Source: Aquimarina aquimarini
GTDB lineage: Bacteria > Bacteroidota > Bacteroidia > Flavobacteriales > Flavobacteriaceae
NCBI RefSeq assembly: GCF_900299535.1
Contig: NZ_OMKE01000034.1
Coordinates: 1-64,000, forward strand
Length of the DNA: 64,000 bases
Direction of reading: 5' to 3'
This document shows positions 1 through 8,821 of this stretch, one piece after another. Position 1 is the stretch's first letter. Every line of letters begins with the position of its first letter. Both the position numbers and the translations under genes were made by a program. The notes beneath the pieces were generated by a model. The model ran no database searches, was not told the DNA's origin, and worked only from the letters and a program-made list of their open reading frames with translations.

Positions 1-197
1 AAATCAAGCTGTATATACCTATTGAGCATACTGTGATCAATATGAAGTTCTATCTAGAAAAAGAATTACCGATCTATGTAGAGAAGGTAAAGGACGAAGA
101 CATGACAGAATATCTTAGGTTTTTTCTTGATTTTAGGTTTTTAGAAAGCCCACATATTTCAATAATAGCCACAGAATTTTTAGAGAAAAAGGCATAG
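1..197 (+). CDS. C-terminal fragment of an unrecognised protein, cut by window start
   Basis: An open frame enters from the left edge (first full codon at 3) and ends at a TAG at 195-197, giving 64 residues that end in FLEKKA. The composition is acidic and amphipathic with no signal peptide or membrane segment. I do not recognise the family. It lies directly before the remnants of a polymorphic-toxin domain, so an immunity or toxin-associated protein is possible, but that is inference from position only. Confidence 0.45.
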   Translation, partial: IKLYIPIEHTVINMKFYLEKELPIYVEKVKDEDMTEYLRFFLDFRFLESPHISIIATEFLEKKA

Positions 198-204
198 GTT
201 ATAA

Positions 205-303
205 ACTGCTGAGGCTATAGAAGATGGTACAAAACTACCCCCTGTACCAGAAGAATTGGGGGCGGTGGTGAATGATGTTGATGAGTTTATTCCTTTGCTT
301 TAA
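205..303 (+). pseudogene. Short coding remnant, unknown
   Basis: A 32-codon open stretch with no start codon follows a TAA at 202-204 and ends at TAA 301-303. It reads as an acidic C-terminal tail (EDGTKLPPVPEELG, then VVNDVDEFIPLL). It is in a different frame from the fragment that ends at 197, and the intervening DNA carries stops in all frames. This suggests a decayed gene end. The function is unknown. Confidence 0.3.
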
Positions 304-315
304 TAAGATGAATGA

Positions 316-456
316 AGGCAAAAATTAGGTAACTTTGGGGAGCGTGTAGTTGAAGATATGTTGCGTAAAGATGGGGGCAACGATTTTTATAACATGCAAA
401 ACAATTCTGGTAATGGTGTTGATATTGTTGCCAAGGATAAAAACGCTACTACAAAT
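316..456 (+). pseudogene. Remnant of a REase-like polymorphic toxin domain
   Basis: Frame 1 from 316 reads QKLGNFGERVVEDMLRKDG, then FYNMQNNSGNGVDIVAKDKN. The pattern GE..ED-ML, then N-x-SGNG-(I/V)D-(I/L)VA is, from memory, the N-terminal half of restriction-endonuclease-fold toxin domains found at RHS and other polymorphic toxin C-termini. In those the motif continues into an E-V-K-T catalytic segment, which is missing here. The frame instead runs without a stop into the ion channel gene, so an automatic caller would start that channel at 358 inside this remnant. Not a working toxin as it stands. Confidence 0.5.
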
Positions 457-1134
457 ATGATAGATAAGCTTTATGCATACCGTTTTGAGATTTTCTTTTT
501 TAGCCAGATAACTATTCTTTTTGGGTCGTTGGTCTTTCCTTTGATCTTGTTTGAGAATATTGTATCTCCAATTTTATTTTTAATCAACCTTATGGCAGGA
601 ATTTTATTACTGTCAAAAAATAAAAAAGCAGCCCTGTTTTTTTGTGGGTTATTGGTTGTGACAGGCGTTTCTATTGGATCTTATTTACTAGATGATCCAC
701 CTTATGAGCGGGTTTTCAATTTTATAAAAATGGGAAGCTACTTTTTATTTTATGTGGTGGTTACTTTTGAAATTATCAAACAAGTTTGGCAAGCAGAATT
801 AGTAAATAAAAATGTGATTTTGGGGCTAATAAGTGGTTATATCTCGTTGGGACTCATTGGTTTTTTTATTTGTTTAAGTATAGAGATGACACATCATGGT
901 TCATTTGCAGGGATAATTATAGACCCCTCTAATCCCGAAACAATAACTCAGGAATTGATGTATTATAGTTATATTACTATTTTGACCATTGGTTATGGTG
1001 ATATACTACCAGTAACAGATTTGGCAAAAAAGGCAGCAATACTTATAGGGCTAGTAGGACAATTTTATATGATGATTATAACAGCAATTGTTGTAGGTAA
1101 ATATATAAATCAGCTATATGGTATTAAAAAGTAG
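457..1134 (+). CDS. Two-pore-type potassium channel (Ion_trans_2)
   Basis: The 225-residue membrane protein starting MIDKLYAYRF has about six hydrophobic helices. A pore loop near its C-terminal end carries the K+ selectivity filter TIGYGD (S-Y-I-T-I-L-TIGYGDILP), followed by a last transmembrane helix. This is the pore module of the Ion_trans_2 family, so the likely role is K+ conductance across the inner membrane. The ATG at 457 is preferred over 358: the 33 extra residues belong to a decayed toxin domain and the hydrophobic protein begins right after the 457 codon. No RCK or cyclic-nucleotide domain is present. The gene stands alone, with an AraC-type gene about 100 bp downstream on the same strand. 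Confidence 0.8.
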   Translation: MIDKLYAYRFEIFFFSQITILFGSLVFPLILFENIVSPILFLINLMAGILLLSKNKKAALFFCGLLVVTGVSIGSYLLDDPPYERVFNFIKMGSYFLFYVVVTFEIIKQVWQAELVNKNVILGLISGYISLGLIGFFICLSIEMTHHGSFAGIIIDPSNPETITQELMYYSYITILTIGYGDILPVTDLAKKAAILIGLVGQFYMMIITAIVVGKYINQLYGIKK

Positions 1135-1238
1135 TTTTGTGTTCTACAAGTGTTTTATTAGAATATAATTATAAAGAACCTTATTTTCTGTTACTTTGTA
1201 GCAGAGATATACATTTGTATTTTTGACCCTATTGTTAT

Positions 1239-2267
1239 ATGAACTTTGAAACTCAAATATTATTCTTATTTAGTGCTTTAGGAGCGTTTAATGGGTTTGT
1301 ATTAAGCATTTTTTTTGCTTTTTTTTCTAAACTGAAACATCCTTCAAATTATTTCTTGGGAGCCCTTTTATTTGTCGTCAGCATTAGAATTATAAAATCT
1401 GTTTTTCTGTATTTTAATTCTAATTTATCAGGAGTATTTGTTCAAATAGGAATCTCTGCCTGTGTCTTAATAGGGCCATTACTATACTTGTATATACATA
1501 CAATGATCAAAGAAAGGAGTACAAAAAAATGGGGGTATCATATTATTCCTTTTTTGTTGGTAATTGGTGTACTAGGGATCATATACCCATATTGGCCCAA
1601 TAGAACTCTATGGTCAAAATACCTGATCAAAGGGATTTATTTTCAATGGTTATTATATATAATACTATCGGGGATATTACTGAAAGATGTTTTAAAAGGT
1701 ATGTTAACTAAAGAAAGAAAAACCAAAGAAGAGAATATATGGATGGTAAGTATTTTTCTAGGGGTTTTTATCATTTGGATAGCATATAATACCACCTCAT
1801 ATACATCGTATATCGCTGGTGCCTTATCATTCTCATTTGTTTTTTACTTATTAATATTATTGTGGTTTTTTAAGAAGAAAAAAGAAACCTCTTTTTTGGG
1901 GAGGCAGGTCAAATATGCCAATAAAAAAATAGACGAATCAGAAGCAGAAGTGATCAAGCGAAAGCTAGAAGAATCAATAAGAGATAAAAAAATGTTCAAA
2001 AACCCCAATCTCAAATTAATTGATCTAGCCAATGAGATTGATATAGTACCACATCAACTATCTCAATTTTTAAATGATAATTTAGGCAAAAGTTTTTCTT
2101 TGTTTATAAACGAATATAGAATTCAGGAAGCCAAACGTCTTTTGGTAGAAGAAACAAAATACACTACAGAAGCTATAGGATATGAATGTGGCTTTAATTC
2201 TAAATCTACATTTTTTACAACCTTTAAAAAAATTGTAGGAACAACCCCAGCTACATATAAGAAATAA
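1239..2267 (+). CDS. Seven-TM AraC-family transcriptional regulator
   Basis: The 342-residue protein has about seven N-terminal transmembrane helices (residues ~5-212), then a basic linker (FFKKKKE) and a C-terminal AraC/XylS helix-turn-helix domain (about residues 230-342). The second HTH shows the family signature IGYECGFNSKSTFFTTFKK followed by GTTPATYKK. This membrane-sensor architecture is common in Bacteroidetes. The protein probably senses an extracellular or membrane signal and controls nearby genes. The co-oriented hydrolase cluster starting at 2464 is the obvious candidate target. The effector is unknown. Confidence 0.85.
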   Translation: MNFETQILFLFSALGAFNGFVLSIFFAFFSKLKHPSNYFLGALLFVVSIRIIKSVFLYFNSNLSGVFVQIGISACVLIGPLLYLYIHTMIKERSTKKWGYHIIPFLLVIGVLGIIYPYWPNRTLWSKYLIKGIYFQWLLYIILSGILLKDVLKGMLTKERKTKEENIWMVSIFLGVFIIWIAYNTTSYTSYIAGALSFSFVFYLLILLWFFKKKKETSFLGRQVKYANKKIDESEAEVIKRKLEESIRDKKMFKNPNLKLIDLANEIDIVPHQLSQFLNDNLGKSFSLFINEYRIQEAKRLLVEETKYTTEAIGYECGFNSKSTFFTTFKKIVGTTPATYKK

Positions 2268-2422
2268 TCTTTTTTTTGCTATAAGAGCTTTGTTTATAGG
2301 TGTTTAATTCTGTGAATACAGGTAGAGATCTATAGAAGAGAGATTGGCGATCTGCACAATGTTTTATAGAAAATGGTTCAGAATTATAAATCAGTACTTC
2401 TAATTTATAAATAGAAAACCTT

Positions 2423-2454
2423 TTTTACTGCAATTATAAGATATTGCAGTAAAA
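2423..2454. terminator. Perfect 12-bp hairpin just upstream of the DJ-1 gene
   Basis: The arms TTTTACTGCAAT (2423-2434) and ATTGCAGTAAAA (2443-2454) pair perfectly around an 8-nt loop, and CTTTTT follows. It can terminate the AraC transcript. Because it ends 9 bases before the ATG at 2464 it could also act as an attenuator or operator for that gene. Confidence 0.55.
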
Positions 2455-2463
2455 CTTTTTAGA

Positions 2464-3231
2464 ATGCTAAAAATTAGATGTTTACTATTAGTTGTTTTTC
2501 TATGGATGAGTTGTACTGTTTCATGCCAAGAAAGCAATACAAAAAACAATAAAATACTCTTTGTTGTATCCAATCAACATACATATGGAACTACGACGAT
2601 GAATACCGCTAATCATTTTGCTGAGATTGTAGAAGCATACCATGTATTCGTGAACTCAGGATATAAAGTGGATTTTGTAAGTCCAGAAGGAGGAGCAGTT
2701 CCTATTGGATATATAAAAACATCAGATAGCATTCAGAAAAAATATATTTATGATGCTACATTCATGAATTTACTTAAAAAAACATTCAAACCAGAAGATA
2801 TTGAAGCATCAAATTATAAGGCTGTATATTACAGCGGAGGGGGAGCAGCAATGTTTGGTGTTCCAGAAAATGAAATGATTCAAAATATTTCAACTCATAT
2901 CTACCAAAACAATGGAATCATATCAGCCATTTGTCATGGAACCGCAGGGATTGTGAATCTAAAAATGAAAGACGGTACCTACTTATACCAAGGAAAACAA
3001 GTAAATGGCTACCCTGATATTTTTGAAAACAAAGAGAAAGCCTATTATAAAACATTTCCCTTTTCTATAGAAGAAACAATTAATAAGAATGGCGGGAATT
3101 TTATGTATTCAAAAAACGGATGGGATAAACATTACATCATAGACGGGAGATTGATAACAGGGCAAGATCCTACTGCATCAGCCTCTGTAGCACTGCAAGT
3201 GGTCAAAATGCTGAAAAAAAATAACTTGTAG
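2464..3231 (+). CDS. DJ-1/PfpI family lipoprotein (type 1 GATase-like)
   Basis: The 255-residue protein begins with a lipoprotein signal peptide (lipobox ending at C21, VSC-QES). The body is a DJ-1/PfpI fold of the Hsp31/YajL group: the nucleophile elbow AICHGTAG puts Cys157 next to His158, and the EIVEAYHVF and SPEGGAVPIG segments are typical of this group. Family members act as chaperones, glyoxalase III or amidotransferase-like enzymes. An exported lipidated version is less usual and its substrate cannot be read from sequence. It is the first gene of a run of exported hydrolases. A decayed second copy follows directly. Confidence 0.8.
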   Translation: MLKIRCLLLVVFLWMSCTVSCQESNTKNNKILFVVSNQHTYGTTTMNTANHFAEIVEAYHVFVNSGYKVDFVSPEGGAVPIGYIKTSDSIQKKYIYDATFMNLLKKTFKPEDIEASNYKAVYYSGGGAAMFGVPENEMIQNISTHIYQNNGIISAICHGTAGIVNLKMKDGTYLYQGKQVNGYPDIFENKEKAYYKTFPFSIEETINKNGGNFMYSKNGWDKHYIIDGRLITGQDPTASASVALQVVKMLKKNNL

Positions 3232-3315
3232 TATGATGATTGTATAAAAATACGCCTATGTACAGAAATTATTCGCTTATGCATTTTTATTTGGGGTATG
3301 GGTGAATAAGGAAAT

Positions 3316-3580
3316 ACATTTATGAATATACTTAAAAAAATATTGAACCCGGAACACATTCAAACATCAAATTATAAGGCTGTTTATTACAGAAGAGGGG
3401 GGAAGCAGCAATGTTTGGTGTTCCGGAAAATAAAACGACTCAGAATATTTTGAACTCAGAACTATAAAACAATGAGATAAACATTATACCGTAGACAAGA
3501 AATTGATAACAAGTCAAGACCCTATTGATATCAAAATCTATAGCTCTACAAATTGTCAAAATGTAGCAAAAACAAATTGT
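3316..3580 (+). pseudogene. Decayed, internally deleted second copy of the DJ-1 gene
   Basis: The DNA from 3316 matches 2756-2880 of the intact gene (shared runs such as CAAATTATAAGGCTGT and AGCAGCAATGTTTGGTGTTC). It then skips about 235 bp and matches the gene end at 3121-3230 (GATAAACATTA, TTGATAACA, CAAATTGTCAAAATG against CAAGTGGTCAAAATG). It has an inserted G, frameshifts and stops, so it is a dead tandem duplicate. Its last 26 codons are open and run in frame into the next gene, which would mislead start calling. Confidence 0.8.
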
Positions 3581-4720
3581 ATGATAAAAAGTCAGATTAC
3601 CCCTATACTATTTATTATCTTATTATTGGCAACTGTGTGTAGTCACAGTTGCCAACCACAAACAGAGAAGGAATTACTCAACACATCAATAAAAGAGAAT
3701 GCTAGAAAGTTACTAGAAGATTATAGACTTAATGCTGTATCTATAGCAGTATATGCTAATGGAGTTGGTTATACAGAACATTTTGGTGAATTAGATAAAG
3801 GAAAAGCTAATAGCCCTACCAATGAAACACTCTATGAGGTTGCATCGGTAACCAAAACAATGACAGGATATTTGGTAGCCAAAGCGGTTACAGAGGCTAA
3901 GCTAAAATTGACAGACCCTATCACCAAGTATATAGGAAATGCATATCAACATCTCTCATACAACAAAAAACCAATTACAATTCAAGATTTATTAACACAT
4001 ACTAGTGGGTTACCTCTAAACATAGAAGGAGTTGATGAACTATATATAAATCCATCCCGTAGCTCATATACAAAAGCACAAGAATTACTCACATATTATC
4101 CCAAAGACTCATTGTTGAATACACTAAAAAAAATAAAACTTGAGTATTTACCAGGAGCGCAGTATTCATATTCAAATGTAGCCCCCAATGTATTAGCACA
4201 TATTTTGGAGGTAGTGTATAAAAAACCTTTTGATGACGTATTGCAAGAGTACCTTTTTGAGCCTGCAATGATGGATAATACAAAGATCAATCTTACAAAT
4301 GAAGAGCAGGAGCTTTTGGCAAACGGGCATAATGCAAAAGGAGAAGTAATGCCCAATTTCAAAAAACCAATCAAATTATGGGGAGCAGCAGGCAGGGCAA
4401 AATCAAATGCTACAGATATGTTGAATTATATAAAATTTCAATTAAACGATCAAAACCCTGTAGTCAAAGAATCTCATACCAAACTATTTAGAGATTTAGA
4501 AAATTTATGGATTGGTTATTTCTGGGAAATATTAGAAGATAAAGACGGGATGCATATAGAACATCATGGCGGTATTTACGGAACCCAAAACTGGCTAATT
4601 ATATATCCTGAACATGATTTTGGAATTTCGATAATAGCAAATTCAAGTTTCCCCGACGCCAATCGATTATTGAAACAAACGGCATTACATATTTTTAAAG
4701 ATTTTAAAAACAACTATTAA
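3581..4720 (+). CDS. Serine beta-lactamase-like hydrolase lipoprotein
   Basis: The 379-residue class C beta-lactamase/CubicO-type hydrolase has a lipoprotein signal peptide (C24, SHSC-QPQ). It has the serine active site S89-V-T-K92, the YSYSN motif (Y-x-N) and a C-terminal HHGG replacing KTG. Family members are D-aminopeptidases, esterases, PBP-like or beta-lactam hydrolases. The ATG at 3581 is chosen because the signal peptide begins there and the upstream open codons (from 3503) belong to the decayed DJ-1 copy. It is followed 20 bp later by an NTF2-like gene, likely one transcription unit through 8527. Confidence 0.82.
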   Translation: MIKSQITPILFIILLLATVCSHSCQPQTEKELLNTSIKENARKLLEDYRLNAVSIAVYANGVGYTEHFGELDKGKANSPTNETLYEVASVTKTMTGYLVAKAVTEAKLKLTDPITKYIGNAYQHLSYNKKPITIQDLLTHTSGLPLNIEGVDELYINPSRSSYTKAQELLTYYPKDSLLNTLKKIKLEYLPGAQYSYSNVAPNVLAHILEVVYKKPFDDVLQEYLFEPAMMDNTKINLTNEEQELLANGHNAKGEVMPNFKKPIKLWGAAGRAKSNATDMLNYIKFQLNDQNPVVKESHTKLFRDLENLWIGYFWEILEDKDGMHIEHHGGIYGTQNWLIIYPEHDFGISIIANSSFPDANRLLKQTALHIFKDFKNNY

Positions 4721-4740
4721 TTATAAATAATAATCTGATA

Positions 4741-5157
4741 ATGAGTAAAATAATTTTCACCCTAGCAATGTATATAACTAGTATGGCATTTGGTATCGCA
4801 CAGGATTCAGACTACAGTCTCGTAGAAAAAACAGTGTCTTATTATTTAGATGGAGGAACCAATAATGACTTTGAAACTTTAAAAAAGGCATTTCATAAAG
4901 ATGCAACGATGAAGTTTATCTCAAAAGGAGTATACAAAGAAGTGAATGCATTAGAATTCTTTAAAAAAGTAATAAAACCAGGGCCAAAAAATGATAGAAA
5001 AACAAAGATTGCTTATATCAATGTAGCAGGTAATACAGCAAGCGCAAAATTAGAAATAGAATATCCAACATTTATGTTTATAGACTATATGAACCTGTTA
5101 AAAATAGATGGAGAATGGAAAGTTGTAAGTAAAATTTTTTATAGAAAAGCTGGATAA
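4741..5157 (+). CDS. Exported NTF2-like (lumazine-binding type) protein
   Basis: The 138-residue protein has a signal peptide (cut after about A20 in FGIAQ) and a single cone-shaped NTF2-like domain: SLVEKTVSYYLDG, then F.TLKKAFHKDATMKF, then a final W-K-VVSKIFYRK strand. This is the pattern of the putative lumazine-binding group (PF12893-like). Such domains bind small hydrophobic ligands or act as small hydrolases/isomerases. It lies between two serine hydrolases with 20 and 6 bp spacing, so co-translation and a shared substrate are plausible. Confidence 0.7.
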   Translation: MSKIIFTLAMYITSMAFGIAQDSDYSLVEKTVSYYLDGGTNNDFETLKKAFHKDATMKFISKGVYKEVNALEFFKKVIKPGPKNDRKTKIAYINVAGNTASAKLEIEYPTFMFIDYMNLLKIDGEWKVVSKIFYRKAG

Positions 5158-5163
5158 AATATA

Positions 5164-6270
5164 ATGAAGAGGAAAACTAATAGCTACAAGACCGTATTTT
5201 TTTGTGTAGTCATCAATACATTTATTTCTGGATGTGTACAAAAAAACGAGACTTCTAATGAAATTGAATTAACTCAGGAATCTATAGTAGAAAAAGAAAT
5301 TGACAAAGTACTAAACATACAATTTCAAAAAGGAAAACTTAATGGGAATATCTTAGTCTTAAAAAATAAAAAAATACTTTATGAGCGATCATTTGGCTAT
5401 TCAGATGGTACAAAAAAGACAGTATTAACCAAAGATTATCGTTTTAATATTGGTTCTGTTTATAAAGAATTTCCTGCTGTAGCAATCATGCAATTGCAAG
5501 AAAAAAAACTGTTGGAATTGGATGATAAAATAAAAAAATATTTACCATATCTACCAGAATGGTCCTCCAAAATAACCATAAAACACTTGTTACAGTATTC
5601 TAGTGGATTACCCAAGGTAAAATGGGGCGATTATTTTCGTAAAAATATAAGCATGAGTAACGAAGATGTTTTTAGAGATATTCAAAAAATAAAAAAGCTG
5701 GAGTTTGAGCCTGGAACGGATTATTTATATACAAATAACAGTCCAATTCTATTGATGAATATAGTTGAGAAAATCACACAACAAAGTTTTGAAAATTACG
5801 CAACCAAAAACCTGTTTATTCCTTATGGATTAGAGCATACACTTATTAAAGATCAGTACCCGTATACAGATAAAGAATTAATGGCAATCCCTTTTAATGC
5901 TGAGTTTAATGAAGATACTTATAAAGTATCAGTAACAAGTGTGTTGTTTAGCTCAACAACAAAGGATATGTATCATTGGTTCAAAAACTTAGATGCTTTT
6001 AATATTATTACTAAAAAATCAGTACAATTTCTCTCTGAAACCGTAAAAGAAGGAGATGATATAGAATCTCCTCTAGGGCTAGGAGAGTGGGAAAATGATA
6101 AAATTATAGAACATTCTCATCAAGGATCTACAGCCAATTATGAATGTTTAATACGTAGGTTTAAACAAGATGATTTTACAATTATCATATTGACAAATCA
6201 GAGAAATAAGAATGTATATGATATTTCAGATAGTATTATTAAGGTGATTTCAAGTAATAACAACTCATAA
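5164..6270 (+). CDS. Serine beta-lactamase-like hydrolase lipoprotein
   Basis: The 368-residue protein has a lipobox at C24 (ISGC-VQK). The beta-lactamase family motifs are S98-V-Y-K101 (S-x-x-K), YLYTNN (Y-x-N) and HSHQGS near residue 320 in place of H-x-G/KTG. It is clearly a paralogue of the hydrolase at 17366-18763: both share NGN-(I/V)-LV, R/K-SFGY-(S/T)-DG and KITIKHLL-xYxSG-(L/V)-PK. The substrate is unknown. It starts 6 bp after the upstream NTF2-like gene and is followed 11 bp later by a second NTF2-like gene. Confidence 0.82.
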   Translation: MKRKTNSYKTVFFCVVINTFISGCVQKNETSNEIELTQESIVEKEIDKVLNIQFQKGKLNGNILVLKNKKILYERSFGYSDGTKKTVLTKDYRFNIGSVYKEFPAVAIMQLQEKKLLELDDKIKKYLPYLPEWSSKITIKHLLQYSSGLPKVKWGDYFRKNISMSNEDVFRDIQKIKKLEFEPGTDYLYTNNSPILLMNIVEKITQQSFENYATKNLFIPYGLEHTLIKDQYPYTDKELMAIPFNAEFNEDTYKVSVTSVLFSSTTKDMYHWFKNLDAFNIITKKSVQFLSETVKEGDDIESPLGLGEWENDKIIEHSHQGSTANYECLIRRFKQDDFTIIILTNQRNKNVYDISDSIIKVISSNNNS

Positions 6271-6281
6271 AAAACAATAAG

Positions 6282-6731
6282 ATGAAAGTAATAATAACGG
6301 TTTTAATTGTAGTCTTTACCTATACTCATGGATTTTCACAAACCTATATTGGCGATAAAGAAGAGATCAACCAGATTATAGAAAACACTCAAAACTTTTC
6401 AAAATATGTAATGAACTCTAATTATGAGATGTTAGGGAAAGCATACACAGAGAACGCAAAAATATTTCCTCAAAAAGGAAAGATTATAGAAGGAACAAAA
6501 GGTATTTTAGGCTATTGGAGGCTACCTGAAGGAATAGAGACAAGTTATCATAAAATTACTCAGATAGAAATAAAAATTGTAGGAGATACAGCCTATGATT
6601 ATGGCTATTATGAAGGAATAACCAAAAAAACAAACGGAGAAGAAAATTCGTGGAAAGGGAAGTATGTAATCGTTTGGAAAAAAGAAAACAATATCTGGAA
6701 AATTTATTTAGATATTTGGAATAACATCTAA
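6282..6731 (+). CDS. Exported NTF2-like (SnoaL/DUF4440-type) protein
   Basis: The 149-residue protein has a signal peptide (THGFSQ) and an NTF2-like domain: EEINQIIENTQNFSKYVMN, Y..NAKIFPQKG-IIEGTKGI, and a terminal strand WKKENNIWKIYLDIWN. DUF4440/SnoaL-like proteins of this size are common in Bacteroidetes, with few known functions. It sits in the same run as the serine hydrolases, 11 bp behind one of them, repeating the hydrolase-NTF2 order seen just upstream. Confidence 0.7.
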   Translation: MKVIITVLIVVFTYTHGFSQTYIGDKEEINQIIENTQNFSKYVMNSNYEMLGKAYTENAKIFPQKGKIIEGTKGILGYWRLPEGIETSYHKITQIEIKIVGDTAYDYGYYEGITKKTNGEENSWKGKYVIVWKKENNIWKIYLDIWNNI

Positions 6732-6784
6732 TCAAAATAATAGTTGTAAAATCAGAATGGTATTTAAACTCAAACATATAATAA

Positions 6785-8527
6785 ATGAAGATATTATTTA
6801 AAATAGTACTCCTGTTTCTGATAAGTTGTAACACTTCAAATCAGAAAAAAGAACTGACAACAGAAACAGCGGCACAGGTAGTATACAAAGTAGAGGATGT
6901 TTTGATCAAAACTCAGAATGGAGCAACCATTTCTGCCATGATAGTTCAGCATAAAGATACAGAGACACCAAAACCAGTAATACTTCAATATACCATATAT
7001 GTAAGAGATAAAGGTAGAGATATTAAAACATTAAAAGAACTCGCAGACAGAGGGTATGTAGCGGTAATAGCTTACACCAGAGGTAAAAGATTTAGTCCTG
7101 ATGAGATATACCCATATGAGCATGTTGCAGAAGATAGCTATGATGTAATAGATTGGGTAAGTAAACAAAAATGGTGTAATGGCAGTATCGGAATGTTTGG
7201 AGGGAGCTATAATGGATTTTCACAATGGGCGGCCACAAAAAAAATACATCCTGCCCTAAAAACCATAGTTCCATATGTAGCAAACAGACCAGGAAAAGGA
7301 TTGCCAATAGAAAATAATGTTTTTATCACTCCTAATTATTCATGGTCATTGTATGTGGGTAATAATAAATATCTGGATACAATTGTGGGTAATGACAGGC
7401 AACGTTTTAGACAAATGCAGAATAAGTGGTGGGAATCTGGTGTTGCATTCAAAAAAATAGACAGTATCGATGGTACACCAAATAAATATTTTCAGCGCTG
7501 GATACAACACCCTTCATTTGATGAATATTGGCAAAAAATGACTCCATATAAAACAGAGTTTGCAAATATCAATATTCCCATTTTATCTATAGATGGATAT
7601 TACAACGATTCACAAAACTCGAGCCTATCCTATGTAAGAGATCATTATACATATAATACAAAAGCAAATCATTATGTGATTATTGGTCCCTATGGACATT
7701 TTGGAGCGCAAAGAAAAGGAGATTCTATTTTACAGGGGTATAAAGTAGATAAAGGAGCATTAATCGATACAAAAAAAATTACCTATCAGTGGTTAGATTA
7801 CATTCTTAAAAAAGGAGATAAGCCCCAAATATTAAAAGATAAAATCAACTATCAGGTTATGGGAGCCAGTGAATGGCGTGGTGCTCCATCTATAGATAAA
7901 ATGAGTAATGACTCTTTGCGATTGTATCTAACCAAAAAGAAATCAGGAGCGTTTTATGCATTACACTCCAAAAAACCGATAAACCAAAAACACTTATATC
8001 AAGAAGTTGATTTTAAAGATAGAGAAACAGGTAATAACGACTATTATCCCGATCCAATTATTAGAGATGACATTGATACCAGTAACGGTTTTAATTTTAT
8101 AAGTAAACCTCTTACAGAAGAAATTGTGATTAATGGATCCTTTTCTGGAAAAATAATGGCAAGTATCAATAAAAAAGATATGGATATTGGTGTTACACTA
8201 TATGAGTTGAGACCTGATGGCACATATTTTCACCTTTCTTATTTCTTAGGCCGAGCAAGCTATGCAAAAGATGATAGTAAGAGAAACCTTTTGACTCCAA
8301 ATACAAAAGAGGTGATACCATTTATAAATACACATCTGGTCAGTAAAAAACTAGAAAAAGGAAGCCGTTTGGTAGTATATCTCAATGTCAATAAAAACTC
8401 TTTTTCTCCATTAAATTATGGAACAGGAAAGGCGGTGATGGATGAAACAATCCTTGATGCAAAAGAGCCATTAAAAGTAAAATGGTATAATGATAGTTTT
8501 GTAACTATTCCTATTTGGAAAGAATAA
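6785..8527 (+). CDS. CocE/NonD-type alpha/beta hydrolase (X-Pro dipeptidyl-peptidase family)
   Basis: The 580-residue lipoprotein (C15, LISC-NTS) has the S15 peptidase/cocaine-esterase fold: a catalytic domain with nucleophile GGSYNG (Ser141), a likely acid around SIDGYYND, a catalytic His in IIGPYGHFG, and a C-terminal jelly-roll domain (PDPI to SRLVVYLN). Family members are X-Pro dipeptidyl-peptidases, glutaryl-7-ACA acylases and cocaine esterase, so the substrate may be a proline peptide, an acylated beta-lactam or an ester. It ends the exported hydrolase run, with a 53-bp gap to the preceding gene. Confidence 0.85.
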   Translation: MKILFKIVLLFLISCNTSNQKKELTTETAAQVVYKVEDVLIKTQNGATISAMIVQHKDTETPKPVILQYTIYVRDKGRDIKTLKELADRGYVAVIAYTRGKRFSPDEIYPYEHVAEDSYDVIDWVSKQKWCNGSIGMFGGSYNGFSQWAATKKIHPALKTIVPYVANRPGKGLPIENNVFITPNYSWSLYVGNNKYLDTIVGNDRQRFRQMQNKWWESGVAFKKIDSIDGTPNKYFQRWIQHPSFDEYWQKMTPYKTEFANINIPILSIDGYYNDSQNSSLSYVRDHYTYNTKANHYVIIGPYGHFGAQRKGDSILQGYKVDKGALIDTKKITYQWLDYILKKGDKPQILKDKINYQVMGASEWRGAPSIDKMSNDSLRLYLTKKKSGAFYALHSKKPINQKHLYQEVDFKDRETGNNDYYPDPIIRDDIDTSNGFNFISKPLTEEIVINGSFSGKIMASINKKDMDIGVTLYELRPDGTYFHLSYFLGRASYAKDDSKRNLLTPNTKEVIPFINTHLVSKKLEKGSRLVVYLNVNKNSFSPLNYGTGKAVMDETILDAKEPLKVKWYNDSFVTIPIWKE

Positions 8528-8821
8528 ATAAAAGCAAGCAAATAATCTGTTACGGTTGTGGTAGAGGAGAAAAGCCAGAAAATGAATTCATGATGGTTTT
8601 TTCTTTTAACCCATTGATATATAGGTTTGCAGATAGAGTGATCATAAAAAATTGTACATTTAAGAAAATAGAAAGATGAGGTCGTATTGATCGTGAGTTT
8701 TGTTTGTATTAACAATGATGCACAAAACCTGAGTTCTGTTGTTTTATCCAACAATGTTTGCAACTGATAAGGTAGAACTAAGACAAAAAAAAAGGAATAC
8801 GAATAGTTTTAAAACAAAAAT

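Noticed and set aside
358..456. Potassium channel start at 358
   Set aside because: The codons read as a toxin-domain remnant, not a channel N-terminus. ATG 457 begins the hydrophobic protein.
3503..3580. Beta-lactamase-like ORF start at 3503
   Set aside because: Those codons are the open tail of the decayed DJ-1 copy. The signal peptide starts at 3581.
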